Part shown: positions 23,477 through 32,056 of the stretch, one piece after another
Numbering within the stretch: the stretch's first letter is position 1
How the letters are laid out: the number at the start of each line of letters is the position of its first letter
Assembly (NCBI GenBank): GCA_028287115.1
Contig: JAQBQF010000095.1
Location: 1-64,000 of the forward strand
DNA from: Myxococcales bacterium
GTDB taxonomy: Bacteria > Myxococcota_A > Polyangia > Haliangiales > Haliangiaceae
Direction: 5' to 3'
DNA: 64,000 nt
Program-made: the position numbers and the translations under genes
Notes under the pieces: model-generated
What the model was told of the DNA's origin: nothing
Seen by the model: the letters and a program-made list of their open reading frames with translations, nothing else
The model's database searches: none

Positions 23477-25813
23477 GTGTCCGCGATAGCGCCTATCCCC
23501 GCGACGCGGCCCCCGGCCGCGACCGTCCGCCGCGCGTCGGTGCATCGCGACGCGATGGTGATCGAAGGCCACGCGCTGATCGACGTCGAGCTCGCCGGCT
23601 ATGTCTCCGGCGCGCCGCTCGGCACCGCGCCCATCGTGGTCATCGTCGGTGGCATCACCGCCTCGCCGTTCCCGTTCGGTGATGCGGACACCGCGGCCGA
23701 GGCGTGGTGGCCCGCGCTCGCCGCGCCCGATCTGATCGATCTCGCAACGCAGACGGTGCTCGCACCGTGCTGGCCGGGCAACGGCTCGACGTGGCGCGGC
23801 TTCGACGAAGGCACATTACCGCCGCTCTCGGCGCTCGGCCTCGCCGATCTGATCGCATCCTGGCTCGATGGGATCGGCGCGACAACCCCCGTGACCTACA
23901 TCGGAGCGAGCCTCGGCGGTCTCGTCGGCGTCGCGCTCGCCGTGCGTCATCCCGCGCGAGTCGCGCGGCTCGTCGCGATCTCGGCGGGCCTGCGGCCGGA
24001 CGGTTGGGGGACCGCGACGCGTCACTTGCAGCGCGAGCTCGTTCGCGATGGTCAACGCACCGGCGACGTCGTCACCGGCATGGTGCGCGCTCGCCAGCTC
24101 GGCATGCTGACGTATCGCGGCCGCGACGAGCTCGATACGCGGTTCGGAGCGCTGCTCCCCGAGCTCTCGCAACCACCGGTCGCCGAGTATCTCGAGCATC
24201 ACGGGCAGCGGTTCGCCGCGCGGTTTCCCGTGCGCACGTTCTTGTTGCTCAGTGAAGCGATTGATCGCTGTCGGTTCGCGAGCGACCACAAGGCGGTGCG
24301 GGCCGAGCTCGCGCGCGTCACCGCCGAGGTGCTTGTCATCGGCGTGCCCGGCGATCTGCTGTTTCCGTTTGCGCTGCAGCACGAGCTGTATCGCGAGCTA
24401 CAAGCGGCCGGTGCGACCGCGTCGCTGTGGAAGCTCGATTCGGAATTCGGTCACGACGCGTTCCTTGCCGATCAGGATGCGCTCGCTGCGCTGCTGCGCG
24501 ACAGCGGCTTCTTTGCCGCCGGTGCACCCGCTCGGCGGCCGCAGTTCGAGGGTCTCGGCCGCAAGCCGCTGCGCGAGATCCGGATCGGGATGATCGGATG
24601 CGGCACCGTCGGGAAAGGCGTCCTCGAGCTCCTCGATCGCCAACGCGACGCCTTGGCGGAACGCTATGCGGTCCGGTTTCGGGTCACGCGCCTCGCGGTG
24701 CGTGATCTCGACAAGCCGCGCGGCCCTCACGCCACGGATCTGCCGCGGACCAGCCGCGCGCTCGATCTCGTCGCGGATCCGGATGTCGACGTGATCGTCG
24801 AGGTCGCCGGTGGCGCCGAGGTCGAGCCCGCACTGCGCGCCGCGCTCGCCGCCGGAAAGCCGGTCGTCACCGCGAACAAAGCGTTGCTCGCGAACAAGCT
24901 CGCGGCGCTCGGCCTGCTCGCTCAACGTACGGGCACGCCGCTGCTCTGCGAAGCGGCGGCCGCCGCCGCGCTGCCGATCATTCGTCACTTGTCGCACCGC
25001 GCCGACGAAGTCGATTCGATGATGGCGATCGTCAACGGCACCTGCAACTACGTGATCACGCGCCTCGAGCAAGACGAGCTGCCGCTCGATCGTGCGATCG
25101 CATTCGCGCAATCGCTCGGGCTCGCGGAGGCCGATCCGTCCGCCGATATCGATGGCCACGACGCGGCGGCCAAGCTGTCGATCCTCGCGTATCGCGCGTT
25201 CGGCGTGTGGATCCCGCCCGGCGAGCTGCCCGTGCGAGGCATCGGCGAGTTGTGGCCGGCCGACTGCGATCTCGCGGAAGCGATGGGCTTCCGGATCCGC
25301 CTGATCGCTCACGCGACGCGGCTCGAGCGCGCGCTCAGCGCCGGCGTCGAGCCGGTCCTGTTGCCGGACTGGCACCTGCTCGCTTCCGTCGAGGAGGAAT
25401 ACAACGCGGTGTACATGAAGACCGCGACCTCGGGAGACCTGTCGCTGTTCGGCAAAGGCGCCGGGGCGCTGCCGACGGCGACCGCGATCCTCGGCGACCT
25501 GATCGATCTCGCGCAAGACAACTCGGTCCAATGGCCGGAGCCGCAGACGATCGAGATCGTGCCCGCTGCCGCGCGGCGTCACTACGTTCGCGTCTCGGCC
25601 GAGCCGCACCCCGGACTGTCGCGCCGCGTCGACAGCATCGTACGCCGGGCCGGTTTGACGGTTCAGAATCGCGCCGCGCGCGGCGAGCCACTCGTGACGC
25701 ATCACGGGTTTCTGATCTCGCCCTCCGATGACGCGACGATCATCGCTGTCATCGATCAGCTGCGCGAGCTCGGCCGCGTCGAGCAGACGCTATGGCTCGG
25801 GGTCGCGGAGTGA
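23477..25813 (+). CDS. Homoserine acyltransferase-homoserine dehydrogenase fusion
   Basis: A single 778-residue frame carries two enzymes. Residues 1-~355 are a MetX-type alpha/beta-hydrolase acyltransferase with nucleophile Ser145 in YIGASLGG, Asp293 in GVPGDLLFP and His326 in the MetX hallmark GHDAFL. Residues ~366-778 are homoserine dehydrogenase: NAD(P) loop GMIGCGTVGKG, VVTANKALLA, NGTCNY, EADPSADIDGHDAAAKL, and a C-terminal ACT-like region (YVRVSAEPHPGLSRRVDSI) suggesting amino-acid feedback. Together they would convert aspartate semialdehyde to O-acyl-homoserine with no free intermediate pool. GTG 23477 starts 12 bases after the LysR stop. A PLP gamma-synthase follows after 28 bases. 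I know the separate families well; I do not recall this fusion as common. Confidence 0.9.
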   Translation: MSAIAPIPATRPPAATVRRASVHRDAMVIEGHALIDVELAGYVSGAPLGTAPIVVIVGGITASPFPFGDADTAAEAWWPALAAPDLIDLATQTVLAPCWPGNGSTWRGFDEGTLPPLSALGLADLIASWLDGIGATTPVTYIGASLGGLVGVALAVRHPARVARLVAISAGLRPDGWGTATRHLQRELVRDGQRTGDVVTGMVRARQLGMLTYRGRDELDTRFGALLPELSQPPVAEYLEHHGQRFAARFPVRTFLLLSEAIDRCRFASDHKAVRAELARVTAEVLVIGVPGDLLFPFALQHELYRELQAAGATASLWKLDSEFGHDAFLADQDALAALLRDSGFFAAGAPARRPQFEGLGRKPLREIRIGMIGCGTVGKGVLELLDRQRDALAERYAVRFRVTRLAVRDLDKPRGPHATDLPRTSRALDLVADPDVDVIVEVAGGAEVEPALRAALAAGKPVVTANKALLANKLAALGLLAQRTGTPLLCEAAAAAALPIIRHLSHRADEVDSMMAIVNGTCNYVITRLEQDELPLDRAIAFAQSLGLAEADPSADIDGHDAAAKLSILAYRAFGVWIPPGELPVRGIGELWPADCDLAEAMGFRIRLIAHATRLERALSAGVEPVLLPDWHLLASVEEEYNAVYMKTATSGDLSLFGKGAGALPTATAILGDLIDLAQDNSVQWPEPQTIEIVPAAARRHYVRVSAEPHPGLSRRVDSIVRRAGLTVQNRAARGEPLVTHHGFLISPSDDATIIAVIDQLRELGRVEQTLWLGVAE

Positions 25814-25841
25814 AGGCGATCATTTGGTCGCCGGTGACCGA

Positions 25842-27131
25842 ATGACCGCGATCGCCGCTTGGCTCGACCCGAGCTCGTCGCCAACCGAGCGCCCGAAGCT
25901 CGCGGACATGGGTACCGCGACGCGCGAGCTCCACGGATCCGTCGATGCCAACGCGCCTTGGTTGCATCCCGAGCGCCGCACGATCCAGCGTGATCTCGGC
26001 GGGTCGCCGAACGTCATCGCGTGGCAAGAAGCCAAGGCCGGGTTCATCCTCGCCGGCGATGGCGCCTGGTCCGAGCTGCCTCAGCTCTACGCGCGCTATG
26101 GCACCGAGGGCACGAGCGAGCTGATCGCGGCGCTCCGCGAGCTCGAGCATGCGCGGTGTGCGTTCGTCACCGATTGCGGCATGCAAGCCGTCGCGCTCAC
26201 CAGCGACGTCGCGCTCGCTCACGGCGGCCACGCGGTCGTGATGCGGCAGGTCTACAACAAGACCCGCGCCTTCTTCGAATCGACCGCGCGTCGCATCGGC
26301 GCCCAGATCACGCTCGTCGACGACGGCGACCTCGACGCGATCGCCGCTGCGATCCGCCCCGAGACGCGCCTCGTGTTCGCCGAGACCTTCACGAATCCGC
26401 TCGGCCGCGCTCAAGATATCCCCGCGCTCGTGTCGATCGTCCGCGACGCCCGCCCTCGCGCGCCCCACCTTCGCCTCGTGATCGACTCGACGATCGCGAC
26501 ACCCTGGGGCATCCGATCTCCACTTCTCGACAGCGGCATCGATGTCGTGGTCGGCAGCATGACGAAGGCGATCGGCGGCCAGGACGCCGCGCTCGGCGGC
26601 TACATCGCGACGAACGACACCGAGCTCGGCAATCAAGTCATGGACCTGATCGCGATGCGCGGCGGCATCCTCGACGACGATCGCGCCCGCCGCGTGCTCA
26701 CCAACCTACCAAACGCGGAACGCATGCACGCTCTGCGCTGTGACACCGCGGCGCGCGTCGCCAGCTTCCTCGCTCACCACCCGCGGATCGAGCGCGTGTT
26801 TCATCCGAGCCTCCCCGATCACCCCGACGCCGCGGTGATCGCGCGCGACTACGTTCGCACCGGCTCCCTCCTCGCGTTCCGGGTCGCCAACGCCGACGAG
26901 CTTCGTCACCGCGCGATCGCAGATCTGCTCGTGTCCTGCGGCGTGCTCCGCTACGCGCTCTCGTTCGACGGTCTCGTCACCAAGGTCAACCATCACCGCA
27001 CCGTCTCCGAGTATTTCACGCCACCCGACGTCGTCGCACGCCTCGGCATCGATCGCCTGATCCGCCTCGGCATCGGCATCGAAGATGCCGACGACTTGAT
27101 CGCGTGCCTCAACTGGACGCTGCACCAATAA
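25842..27131 (+). CDS. Cys/Met-metabolism PLP enzyme (cystathionine gamma-synthase type)
   Basis: A 429-residue fold-type I PLP enzyme of the Cys/Met metabolism family. Visible features are YGTEGTSELIAALRELE (substrate-side loop), the cofactor-stacking region after TDCGMQAVALTSD, ETFTNPLGRAQDIPAL, the Asp of LVIDSTIATPWG, the Schiff-base lysine in GSMTKAIGG, and a C-terminal HHRTVSEYF...RLGIGIEDADDLI that matches the gamma-synthase C-domain. The preceding fusion makes O-acyl-homoserine, so the likely job is trans- or direct sulfuration (metB or metY type). The exact substrate cannot be fixed by eye. The start is ATG 25842. Confidence 0.88.
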   Translation: MTAIAAWLDPSSSPTERPKLADMGTATRELHGSVDANAPWLHPERRTIQRDLGGSPNVIAWQEAKAGFILAGDGAWSELPQLYARYGTEGTSELIAALRELEHARCAFVTDCGMQAVALTSDVALAHGGHAVVMRQVYNKTRAFFESTARRIGAQITLVDDGDLDAIAAAIRPETRLVFAETFTNPLGRAQDIPALVSIVRDARPRAPHLRLVIDSTIATPWGIRSPLLDSGIDVVVGSMTKAIGGQDAALGGYIATNDTELGNQVMDLIAMRGGILDDDRARRVLTNLPNAERMHALRCDTAARVASFLAHHPRIERVFHPSLPDHPDAAVIARDYVRTGSLLAFRVANADELRHRAIADLLVSCGVLRYALSFDGLVTKVNHHRTVSEYFTPPDVVARLGIDRLIRLGIGIEDADDLIACLNWTLHQ

Positions 27132-27138
27132 CCAAAGC

Positions 27139-27169
27139 CACGTCGACGGGGTCGCCCGCCGGCGACGTG
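27139..27169. terminator. Hairpin after gamma-synthase gene
   Basis: Two mutually exclusive stems are visible: CACGTCG / CGACGTG (27139-27145 with 27163-27169) and GTCGCC-CGCC-GGCGAC (27151-27166). There is no U-tract, so termination would have to be of the GC-hairpin kind common in GC-rich genomes. It lies just after the stop at 27131, between convergent transcription units. Confidence 0.45.
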
Positions 27170-27447
27170 TCGGTGCTTGGCGTCGCTAGCAGATCGCGGA
27201 CGCACCGAGGCTCGAGCTCTCGACAACGCGCGGCGCACCCCGCGCAGGGGTACCCCCGCGCGCCTGCGAGTGGTGGCCGGTGGTGTCCCGCAGATCGTTC
27301 GACGTTACGAGCAGCGCGCCTGTTCGAAGCGGAGAAGGACCCGAGCGAGCCAGCGCGGGGCGTACCCGAGCGGGGGAGCCGCGCGTCTCCGCCCGAGCGC
27401 GGAGCCTCGCGGTCTGTGAACGAATGCGGAACCGCGGAGCACCAGAG
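27170..27447. other. Structured convergent intergenic region
   Basis: With the hairpin just before it, this makes 316 bases without a supported gene between convergent units. It is very GC-rich and contains a GGGGTACCCC palindrome at 27247-27256 with GCGC on both sides, plus several imperfect GC stems (for example around 27350-27410). Open frames here are Arg-rich and lack ribosome binding sites. I see no tRNA, IS end or direct repeat. Confidence 0.5.
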
Positions 27448-28503
27448 CTAGAGCAGGCGCCCCAAACGAGGATTGGTCTTGCGCCGCCACAGGAAGCCAT
27501 CGAGCACGTAGTGCGTGAGCTGGGGCATCGCGAGCAGCGGCGCGATGATCAGTGCACCGCCGCCGACGTCGACCCCGGAACCGAATAGCCAGCTCCGATC
27601 GTGCCAGATCGTGCGATCCCAGAACATCTCCTCGACGTACGCGATGAACCACAGGGTCGCCAGGAACACGAGGATCCCGCGCGCATGCCCGAGGAGGCGC
27701 GCGCTCGGTCCAGCCGCGGACTCGCGCTCGCGGCCGGCCGCGCGGGCATAGACGTAGACCAGTGCCATGTACGGGATGCCGTGGATGAACACGTTCGTCA
27801 CGGTGAACGCGTAATCGGTGTTCGTGCCGATGATCCCGACGTACCAGCAGACGGCGGTCGTCACGACGATCAGGTGCTTGCCCCAAGATATCGATCGCCG
27901 CATCGCGACCTGCGCGATCGCACGCATCAGGTAGCTGCCGAGCATGGCGACATAGACGATGCGAGCCGACACCGCGAACCCGTCGGGCAAGCCGGTGATG
28001 AAGTCGCCATCGCGCATCCACGAGAAGGCACGCGGCAGCTGCGTGTGCCACCAGATCAGTGGGTACACGGTCGCGACGTAGATCGTTGCACCATCGAGCC
28101 AGCGACCGAGCCGATCACGCTCGTTGTTGCGCGCGCGATACATCATCACCCAGCCGTATTGCTGGCGAATGAAGTGGAACACGGCGAGATACGCGATCAC
28201 GCGCCAGAACAGGCCTTCGCCGCACGCGTAGAGCGCGACACCGCCGATAAACATCGCGATCGGCACCCCGGCGTAGAGCGCCGGCCGCCGCTTCCATTCG
28301 GCGGGATCGAGATACACGACGAACGCGGTCGACCACACGTGCGCGACATCGACGAGCAGCACGCCGGCGATCCACGACCACTCCGGCGCATCGTTGCCGG
28401 CGCCGAGGTATGGACCGAGTGCGACCAGCACGAGCGCGATCGCGGCGGTCCCGCCGAATATGGCGAGATCGATCCGCCGAGACAGCAGCCACTTCGAGCT
28501 CAC
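27448..28503 (-). CDS. Multi-TM membrane protein of polyamine-linked operon
   Basis: A 351-residue integral membrane protein with about eight to nine hydrophobic segments, for example IDLAIFGGTAAIALVLVAL, VWSTAFVVYLDP, WRVIAYLAVFHFIRQQYGWV and TTAVCWYVGIIGTN. Conserved-looking polar residues lie in or near the membrane: HFIRQQYGW, HGIPYMALVYVYAR, YVEEMFW and THYVLDGFLWR. The last is a motif I recall from uncharacterised bacterial membrane proteins; the His/Asp pairs could bind metal. GTG 28503 overlaps the stop of the FAD oxidase gene (GTGA), making this the last gene of a seven-gene coupled set. Function is unknown; a membrane redox or lipid-modifying role is speculation. Confidence 0.75.
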   Translation of the reverse strand: MSSKWLLSRRIDLAIFGGTAAIALVLVALGPYLGAGNDAPEWSWIAGVLLVDVAHVWSTAFVVYLDPAEWKRRPALYAGVPIAMFIGGVALYACGEGLFWRVIAYLAVFHFIRQQYGWVMMYRARNNERDRLGRWLDGATIYVATVYPLIWWHTQLPRAFSWMRDGDFITGLPDGFAVSARIVYVAMLGSYLMRAIAQVAMRRSISWGKHLIVVTTAVCWYVGIIGTNTDYAFTVTNVFIHGIPYMALVYVYARAAGRERESAAGPSARLLGHARGILVFLATLWFIAYVEEMFWDRTIWHDRSWLFGSGVDVGGGALIIAPLLAMPQLTHYVLDGFLWRRKTNPRLGRLL

Positions 28504-30077
28504 GCGAGCACTCCGGCGACCTCGCGGCCCGCGCGCAGGCCGTGATCGAACGCCTCTTCGAACAGCGCGAGCCCAGACAGATCCGTGTGGGCGAAATGCA
28601 CGCGACCGATCGGCGCGCTGCGAGCGGCGAGTTCGGCGCTCCACATCGAGCCGACGCGCGGCCGGATCATGCCGTGTCCCCAGAACGCGACCTCGATGTT
28701 CGACACCAGGTCGCGAATATCGGGGTGCGCACGCTCGAGATCTGCGAGCACGACCTCGGCCCACTCGGCATAGCCCGCGCCCGCGAGCTTCTTGCGCACG
28801 GCGCTCGGATCGTCGTCGGTGAATGGATAATACCAGGTCCACACCGTCGGCCCGCGATCGCGGCCGCGCTGGTGGGTCGCCGAGACGTAGCCGAGGCTCG
28901 CGCTATCGTGAAACACGTTGTCCCAGGCCGCGGGTGCGCCACGGCCCGCACGTGGGCGCGCGTGAAGGTGCACGTTCGCGACGGTCCACGCGCCGTAGTC
29001 GCCGTGCGCCTGCCCGCGCCGCGGAGCGACGATCCGATTCGCGACAAACGTCGGCGTCGCGACGATTGCGGCATCGGCCGAGATCGCAAACGCACCGCGA
29101 TCGGCGACCGCGACGATGCGCACGCCCTCGGGCGTATTGTCGATCTCGACGACGGCGACCCCGCGCTCGATCGCCTGGCCCTTCGCGAGGTGCTCGACGA
29201 GTGCTCCGTTGCCGTTCGGCCAGGTGACGACGGTCTGCGGTGGTGCGCCCGGACCCCGCTGACGAGCGGCGAAATAGAACAGTCCGGCCCATGCGCTCGT
29301 CGTCGCGGTGGTCAGCGCGTAGTCATCGCGGCACGCGTACTCGCAGAGCCACCGCAGCCGCGGCGACCCGAGCTTTCGCTGATCGAGCCAGGTCGCGAAC
29401 GAGAGCGTATCGAGCTCGCGGACCTCGGCATCGTCCGACACACCGGCGCGCGGAATCGCGAACGCGCGCCTGCCCTGCCCGTCGCGCCACGCGGACCAGT
29501 GATCGATCTGCGCGCGAAACGCGGCGAGCTGCGCCCGATCCTCGGGGCTCGCTCCGGCATCGAGGTAGAGCCCCTCGTACCAGCGACCGCGATAGAACAC
29601 CCGCTCCTCCGGCTCGCGGCAGCGCAGCGCCTCGTCGACGATCGGTGTGCCGTCCGCGGCGACCGCCTCGATCGCTCCCATCTCCGACAGCAGCGCGGTC
29701 AGATCGACTTGTTCCTGCTGCGGCGCGACGATGTAGTGCGCGCCCCACGGATACGTCGTCACCGTGCTCGCGCCGCCGCGCGCGGTTCCGCCGTACACGT
29801 CATCGAGCTCGAGCACGACGACATCGCGCACGCCGTGCCGCCGTAGCTCCCATGCGGCGGAAAGTCCGGCGACCCCGCCGCCGATGATCACGACGCGATG
29901 CCGTCGCTCGCTCGCCGGCACGACGGGCCCGCCGTCGCGGACCACGTGATGCGCGCGCTGCATCCCGGTGCCGACGATCGTGCCCGGTGGCAGCTGCCGC
30001 GTACGCGAGCCGCATCCGACCGACGCGGCGATCGGCGCACCGAGCAACATCGCGACGAAGTCACGCCGGGTCGTCAC
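28500..30077 (-). CDS. Tat-exported FAD amine-oxidase-like lipoprotein
   Basis: A 525-residue flavoprotein of the amine oxidase/phytoene-desaturase superfamily. FAD-binding motif VVIIGGGVAGLSAAWEL with GGTARGG follows a leader, and the C-terminal FAD motif reads HFAHTDLSGLALFEEAFDHG. GTG 30077 overlaps the speE stop (GTGA) with GGAAG five bases upstream. It gives an N-terminus TTRRDFVAMLLGAPIAASVGC with a twin-arginine pair and a lipobox-like VGC, so the enzyme is probably exported folded with its FAD and lipid-anchored. An ATG at 30092 is the alternative. Next to aminopropyltransferase genes a polyamine oxidase is attractive, but substrate residues cannot be assigned by eye. Confidence 0.85.
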   Translation of the reverse strand: MTTRRDFVAMLLGAPIAASVGCGSRTRQLPPGTIVGTGMQRAHHVVRDGGPVVPASERRHRVVIIGGGVAGLSAAWELRRHGVRDVVVLELDDVYGGTARGGASTVTTYPWGAHYIVAPQQEQVDLTALLSEMGAIEAVAADGTPIVDEALRCREPEERVFYRGRWYEGLYLDAGASPEDRAQLAAFRAQIDHWSAWRDGQGRRAFAIPRAGVSDDAEVRELDTLSFATWLDQRKLGSPRLRWLCEYACRDDYALTTATTSAWAGLFYFAARQRGPGAPPQTVVTWPNGNGALVEHLAKGQAIERGVAVVEIDNTPEGVRIVAVADRGAFAISADAAIVATPTFVANRIVAPRRGQAHGDYGAWTVANVHLHARPRAGRGAPAAWDNVFHDSASLGYVSATHQRGRDRGPTVWTWYYPFTDDDPSAVRKKLAGAGYAEWAEVVLADLERAHPDIRDLVSNIEVAFWGHGMIRPRVGSMWSAELAARSAPIGRVHFAHTDLSGLALFEEAFDHGLRAGREVAGVLA

Positions 30078-31630
30078 TCCCACTTCCGCCATTCGCGCTC
30101 GTAGTAGCGGACGAGCGCCTGGTTATCGAGCTGGTTGACCTCGACCGGCACCTCGGTCATATCGGCCGACATCTCGAACATCGCCGCGAGCGCCGAGTCA
30201 TTGAGATAGCGCAGCGCGAGATCCGGCGCATGCTTCGGCCGCTCGAAGGGCGTGCGCCTGGCGAGCACGTAACCCCAGACGCCGAACGAAGGCACCGTGA
30301 TCTGATACGGCTCGACGGCAAACCCCGCGGCGCGCATGGTCTCGACGATGCACCAATACGACTTGCGCGCGAACAGTGGTGAGGTCGCCTGCACGCTGAC
30401 CGCACCTCCGGGAGACAGCCGTGCGAGCAGCCGGCGATAGAACAACTTCGTGTAGAGCTTGCCGAGCGCGAACGAGTTCGGATCCGGAAAGTCGACGATG
30501 ATCGTATCCCACAGACCCGGATGGTCTTCGAGCCAGACCATCGCGTCGTCGTTGGTGACCGTCACGCGGTGATCGCTGAACGAATGCCGGTTGAGCTCCG
30601 CGAGTGGAGGGAACCGCTTCGACAGCCCGGTCATTGCCGGATCGAGATCGACGAGCTGGACCTGCTCGACCGACGGATGCGCGAGCACCTCGCGAAGCGC
30701 CAGCCCATCGCCTCCGCCGAGGATCAACACGCGTTTCGGCGGTAGATCCGCGGAGGCCATCGCGGGATGCACGAGTGCCTCGTGGTAGCGGTACTCGTCG
30801 GCCGAGGCGAACTGAAGATTGCCGTTGAGGAACAGCTGGAATCCTGCCCGGCCGCGCGTCACGACGATCCGCTGATACGGTGTCGTGTCGGAGAACACGA
30901 TCGGATCTGCGTACATCTCGTCCTCGGCCCAGCTCGTGAATCGGTCGGCCAACGCGAGTCCCACGAGCATCGCGATCAGCACGCAGATGGCTCGCGCACG
31001 GATCCCGATCAGCTTGTTGCCGAGCCGCGGTGCGAGCAACCACGTCCCCCACAGCGCGACGGCGGCATTCGCGCAGCCCATCAGCAGCGACGATCGAACC
31101 AGCCCGACCTTCGGCACGAGTACGAGAGGAAACATCAGCGCCGCGGCGAGCGCGCCGATGTAATCGAACGTCAGGACGCGCGAGACCAGATCCTTGAAGG
31201 CGAGTTGCCCTTCGAGGAGGCGCATCAGGATCGGCAATTCGAGCCCGACAAGCACACCGATCGAGAACACGAACCCGAGCAGCACGAGCTGGAAGTGAAC
31301 GACCGAGCCGAACGCCATGAACAGCACGGGCGCGGACGCCCCGCCGACGACCGCGACCGCGAGCTCGATCTCGATGAACTTGCGTGCGAGATCGGTGTCG
31401 AGGCGACGCGAGAGCCACGCGCCTACGCCCATCGCGGACAGATACAGCCCGATCACCAGCGAGAACTGCGTGACCGAATCGCCCAGCAGATAACTGCCGA
31501 GCGTTCCCGCCAGGAGCTCGTAGACGAGGCCACAGATCGCGACCACGAACACGTTGAGATACAACGCGCTCGCGACGATCGGCGCCTCGTTACGAGCCGC
31601 TGATGGCTGAGGAGATGATGAGGCTGACAC
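30074..31630 (-). CDS. speE: Membrane-fused spermidine-synthase-like aminopropyltransferase
   Basis: A 518-residue protein. About seven TM helices fill residues ~20-235 (YLNVFVVAICGLVYELLAG, FSLVIGLYLSAMGVGAWL, FQLVLLGFVFSIGVLVGL and others). A cytoplasmic polyamine aminopropyltransferase domain follows: TPYQRIVVTR, ADEYRYHEALVHPAM, VLILGGGDGLALREVL, LVDLDP, TNDDAMVWL and IIVDFPDPN. These are the decarboxylated-AdoMet and amine-binding motifs and look intact. The gene overlaps the DUF350 stop by 41 bases from GTG 31630, the only usable upstream start. speD at the head of the operon would supply its aminopropyl donor. The membrane fusion is a known variant; the acceptor here is unknown. Confidence 0.9.
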   Translation of the reverse strand: MSASSSPQPSAARNEAPIVASALYLNVFVVAICGLVYELLAGTLGSYLLGDSVTQFSLVIGLYLSAMGVGAWLSRRLDTDLARKFIEIELAVAVVGGASAPVLFMAFGSVVHFQLVLLGFVFSIGVLVGLELPILMRLLEGQLAFKDLVSRVLTFDYIGALAAALMFPLVLVPKVGLVRSSLLMGCANAAVALWGTWLLAPRLGNKLIGIRARAICVLIAMLVGLALADRFTSWAEDEMYADPIVFSDTTPYQRIVVTRGRAGFQLFLNGNLQFASADEYRYHEALVHPAMASADLPPKRVLILGGGDGLALREVLAHPSVEQVQLVDLDPAMTGLSKRFPPLAELNRHSFSDHRVTVTNDDAMVWLEDHPGLWDTIIVDFPDPNSFALGKLYTKLFYRRLLARLSPGGAVSVQATSPLFARKSYWCIVETMRAAGFAVEPYQITVPSFGVWGYVLARRTPFERPKHAPDLALRYLNDSALAAMFEMSADMTEVPVEVNQLDNQALVRYYEREWRKWE

Positions 31631-31811
31631 CGATGATCACCCCGGCCATGATCACCGCGAGTGCGACGTTCTGGTCCTCCTCGATCTCCTTCTTGACGGA
31701 GAACGGAGCGAGCTTGGTCATGATCCAGAACGCGATCCCGAAGACCGCAAGACCGATACCTGCAAATACTGCCGACGAAACCGCCGCGTCGCCCAAGTTC
31801 TCGATCTTCAT
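31590..31811 (-). CDS. DUF350 family two-TM protein
   Basis: A 73-residue protein of two hydrophobic hairpin helices (AVFAGIGLAVFGIAFWIM and VALAVIMAGVIIGVSLIISSAI) joined by a charged loop, SVKKEIEEDQN. The E-E-D-Q-N-xA-L-A motif entering the second helix is the mark of DUF350, a family that includes E. coli YjfL and is associated with membrane-stress loci. The ribosome binding site is ideal: GGAGGT at 31817-31822, five bases before ATG 31811. The ATG overlaps the previous stop by one base (TAATG). It probably assembles in the inner membrane with the other products of this operon. Confidence 0.88.
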   Translation of the reverse strand: MKIENLGDAAVSSAVFAGIGLAVFGIAFWIMTKLAPFSVKKEIEEDQNVALAVIMAGVIIGVSLIISSAISGS

Positions 31812-32056
31812 TATTTACCTCCGTGGTAACCGCTGTGCCAAAACGCGTAGGAGCGATAGCCTCCCGGCGATGATCGGACGCTCGACGGAATCGCGTCGCG
31901 TTCGGGATCCCCGACCTCGCGCTGCGTGAACCCGAACACGAGATACCCCACGACGAGCACACCGCTCAACGCCATCGAAAACATCGCGATGATCGATCGC
32001 GGTGGTCGTGGCACGCGGGGTCGGTCCGGTGGGCGCGGCTGTTCAGTCGTCGTCAT
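31811..32056 (-). CDS. Small one-TM protein of the speD-speE operon
   Basis: An 81-residue protein: a proline/arginine-rich cytoplasmic N-terminus (PRPPDRPRVPRPPRS), one TM helix (about 23-43, IIAMFSMALSGVLVVGYLVFGF) and a Gly/Ser/aromatic C-terminus (GGYRSYAFWHSGYHGGK). It overlaps the DUF4178 gene stop by 14 bases and the DUF350 start by one base, so its synthesis is tied to both. I do not recognise a named family, though similar short TM proteins with Ser/Gly/aromatic tails accompany DUF4178/DUF350 genes in my recollection. The aromatic tail may contact lipid headgroups or partner proteins. Confidence 0.8.
   Translation of the reverse strand: MTTTEQPRPPDRPRVPRPPRSIIAMFSMALSGVLVVGYLVFGFTQREVGDPERDAIPSSVRSSPGGYRSYAFWHSGYHGGK

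Noticed and set aside
27177..27419. 80-codon plus-strand open frame in the gap after the gamma-synthase gene
   Set aside because: Arg/Ala-rich composition, no ribosome binding site and no recognisable motif; typical chance frame of GC-rich DNA.
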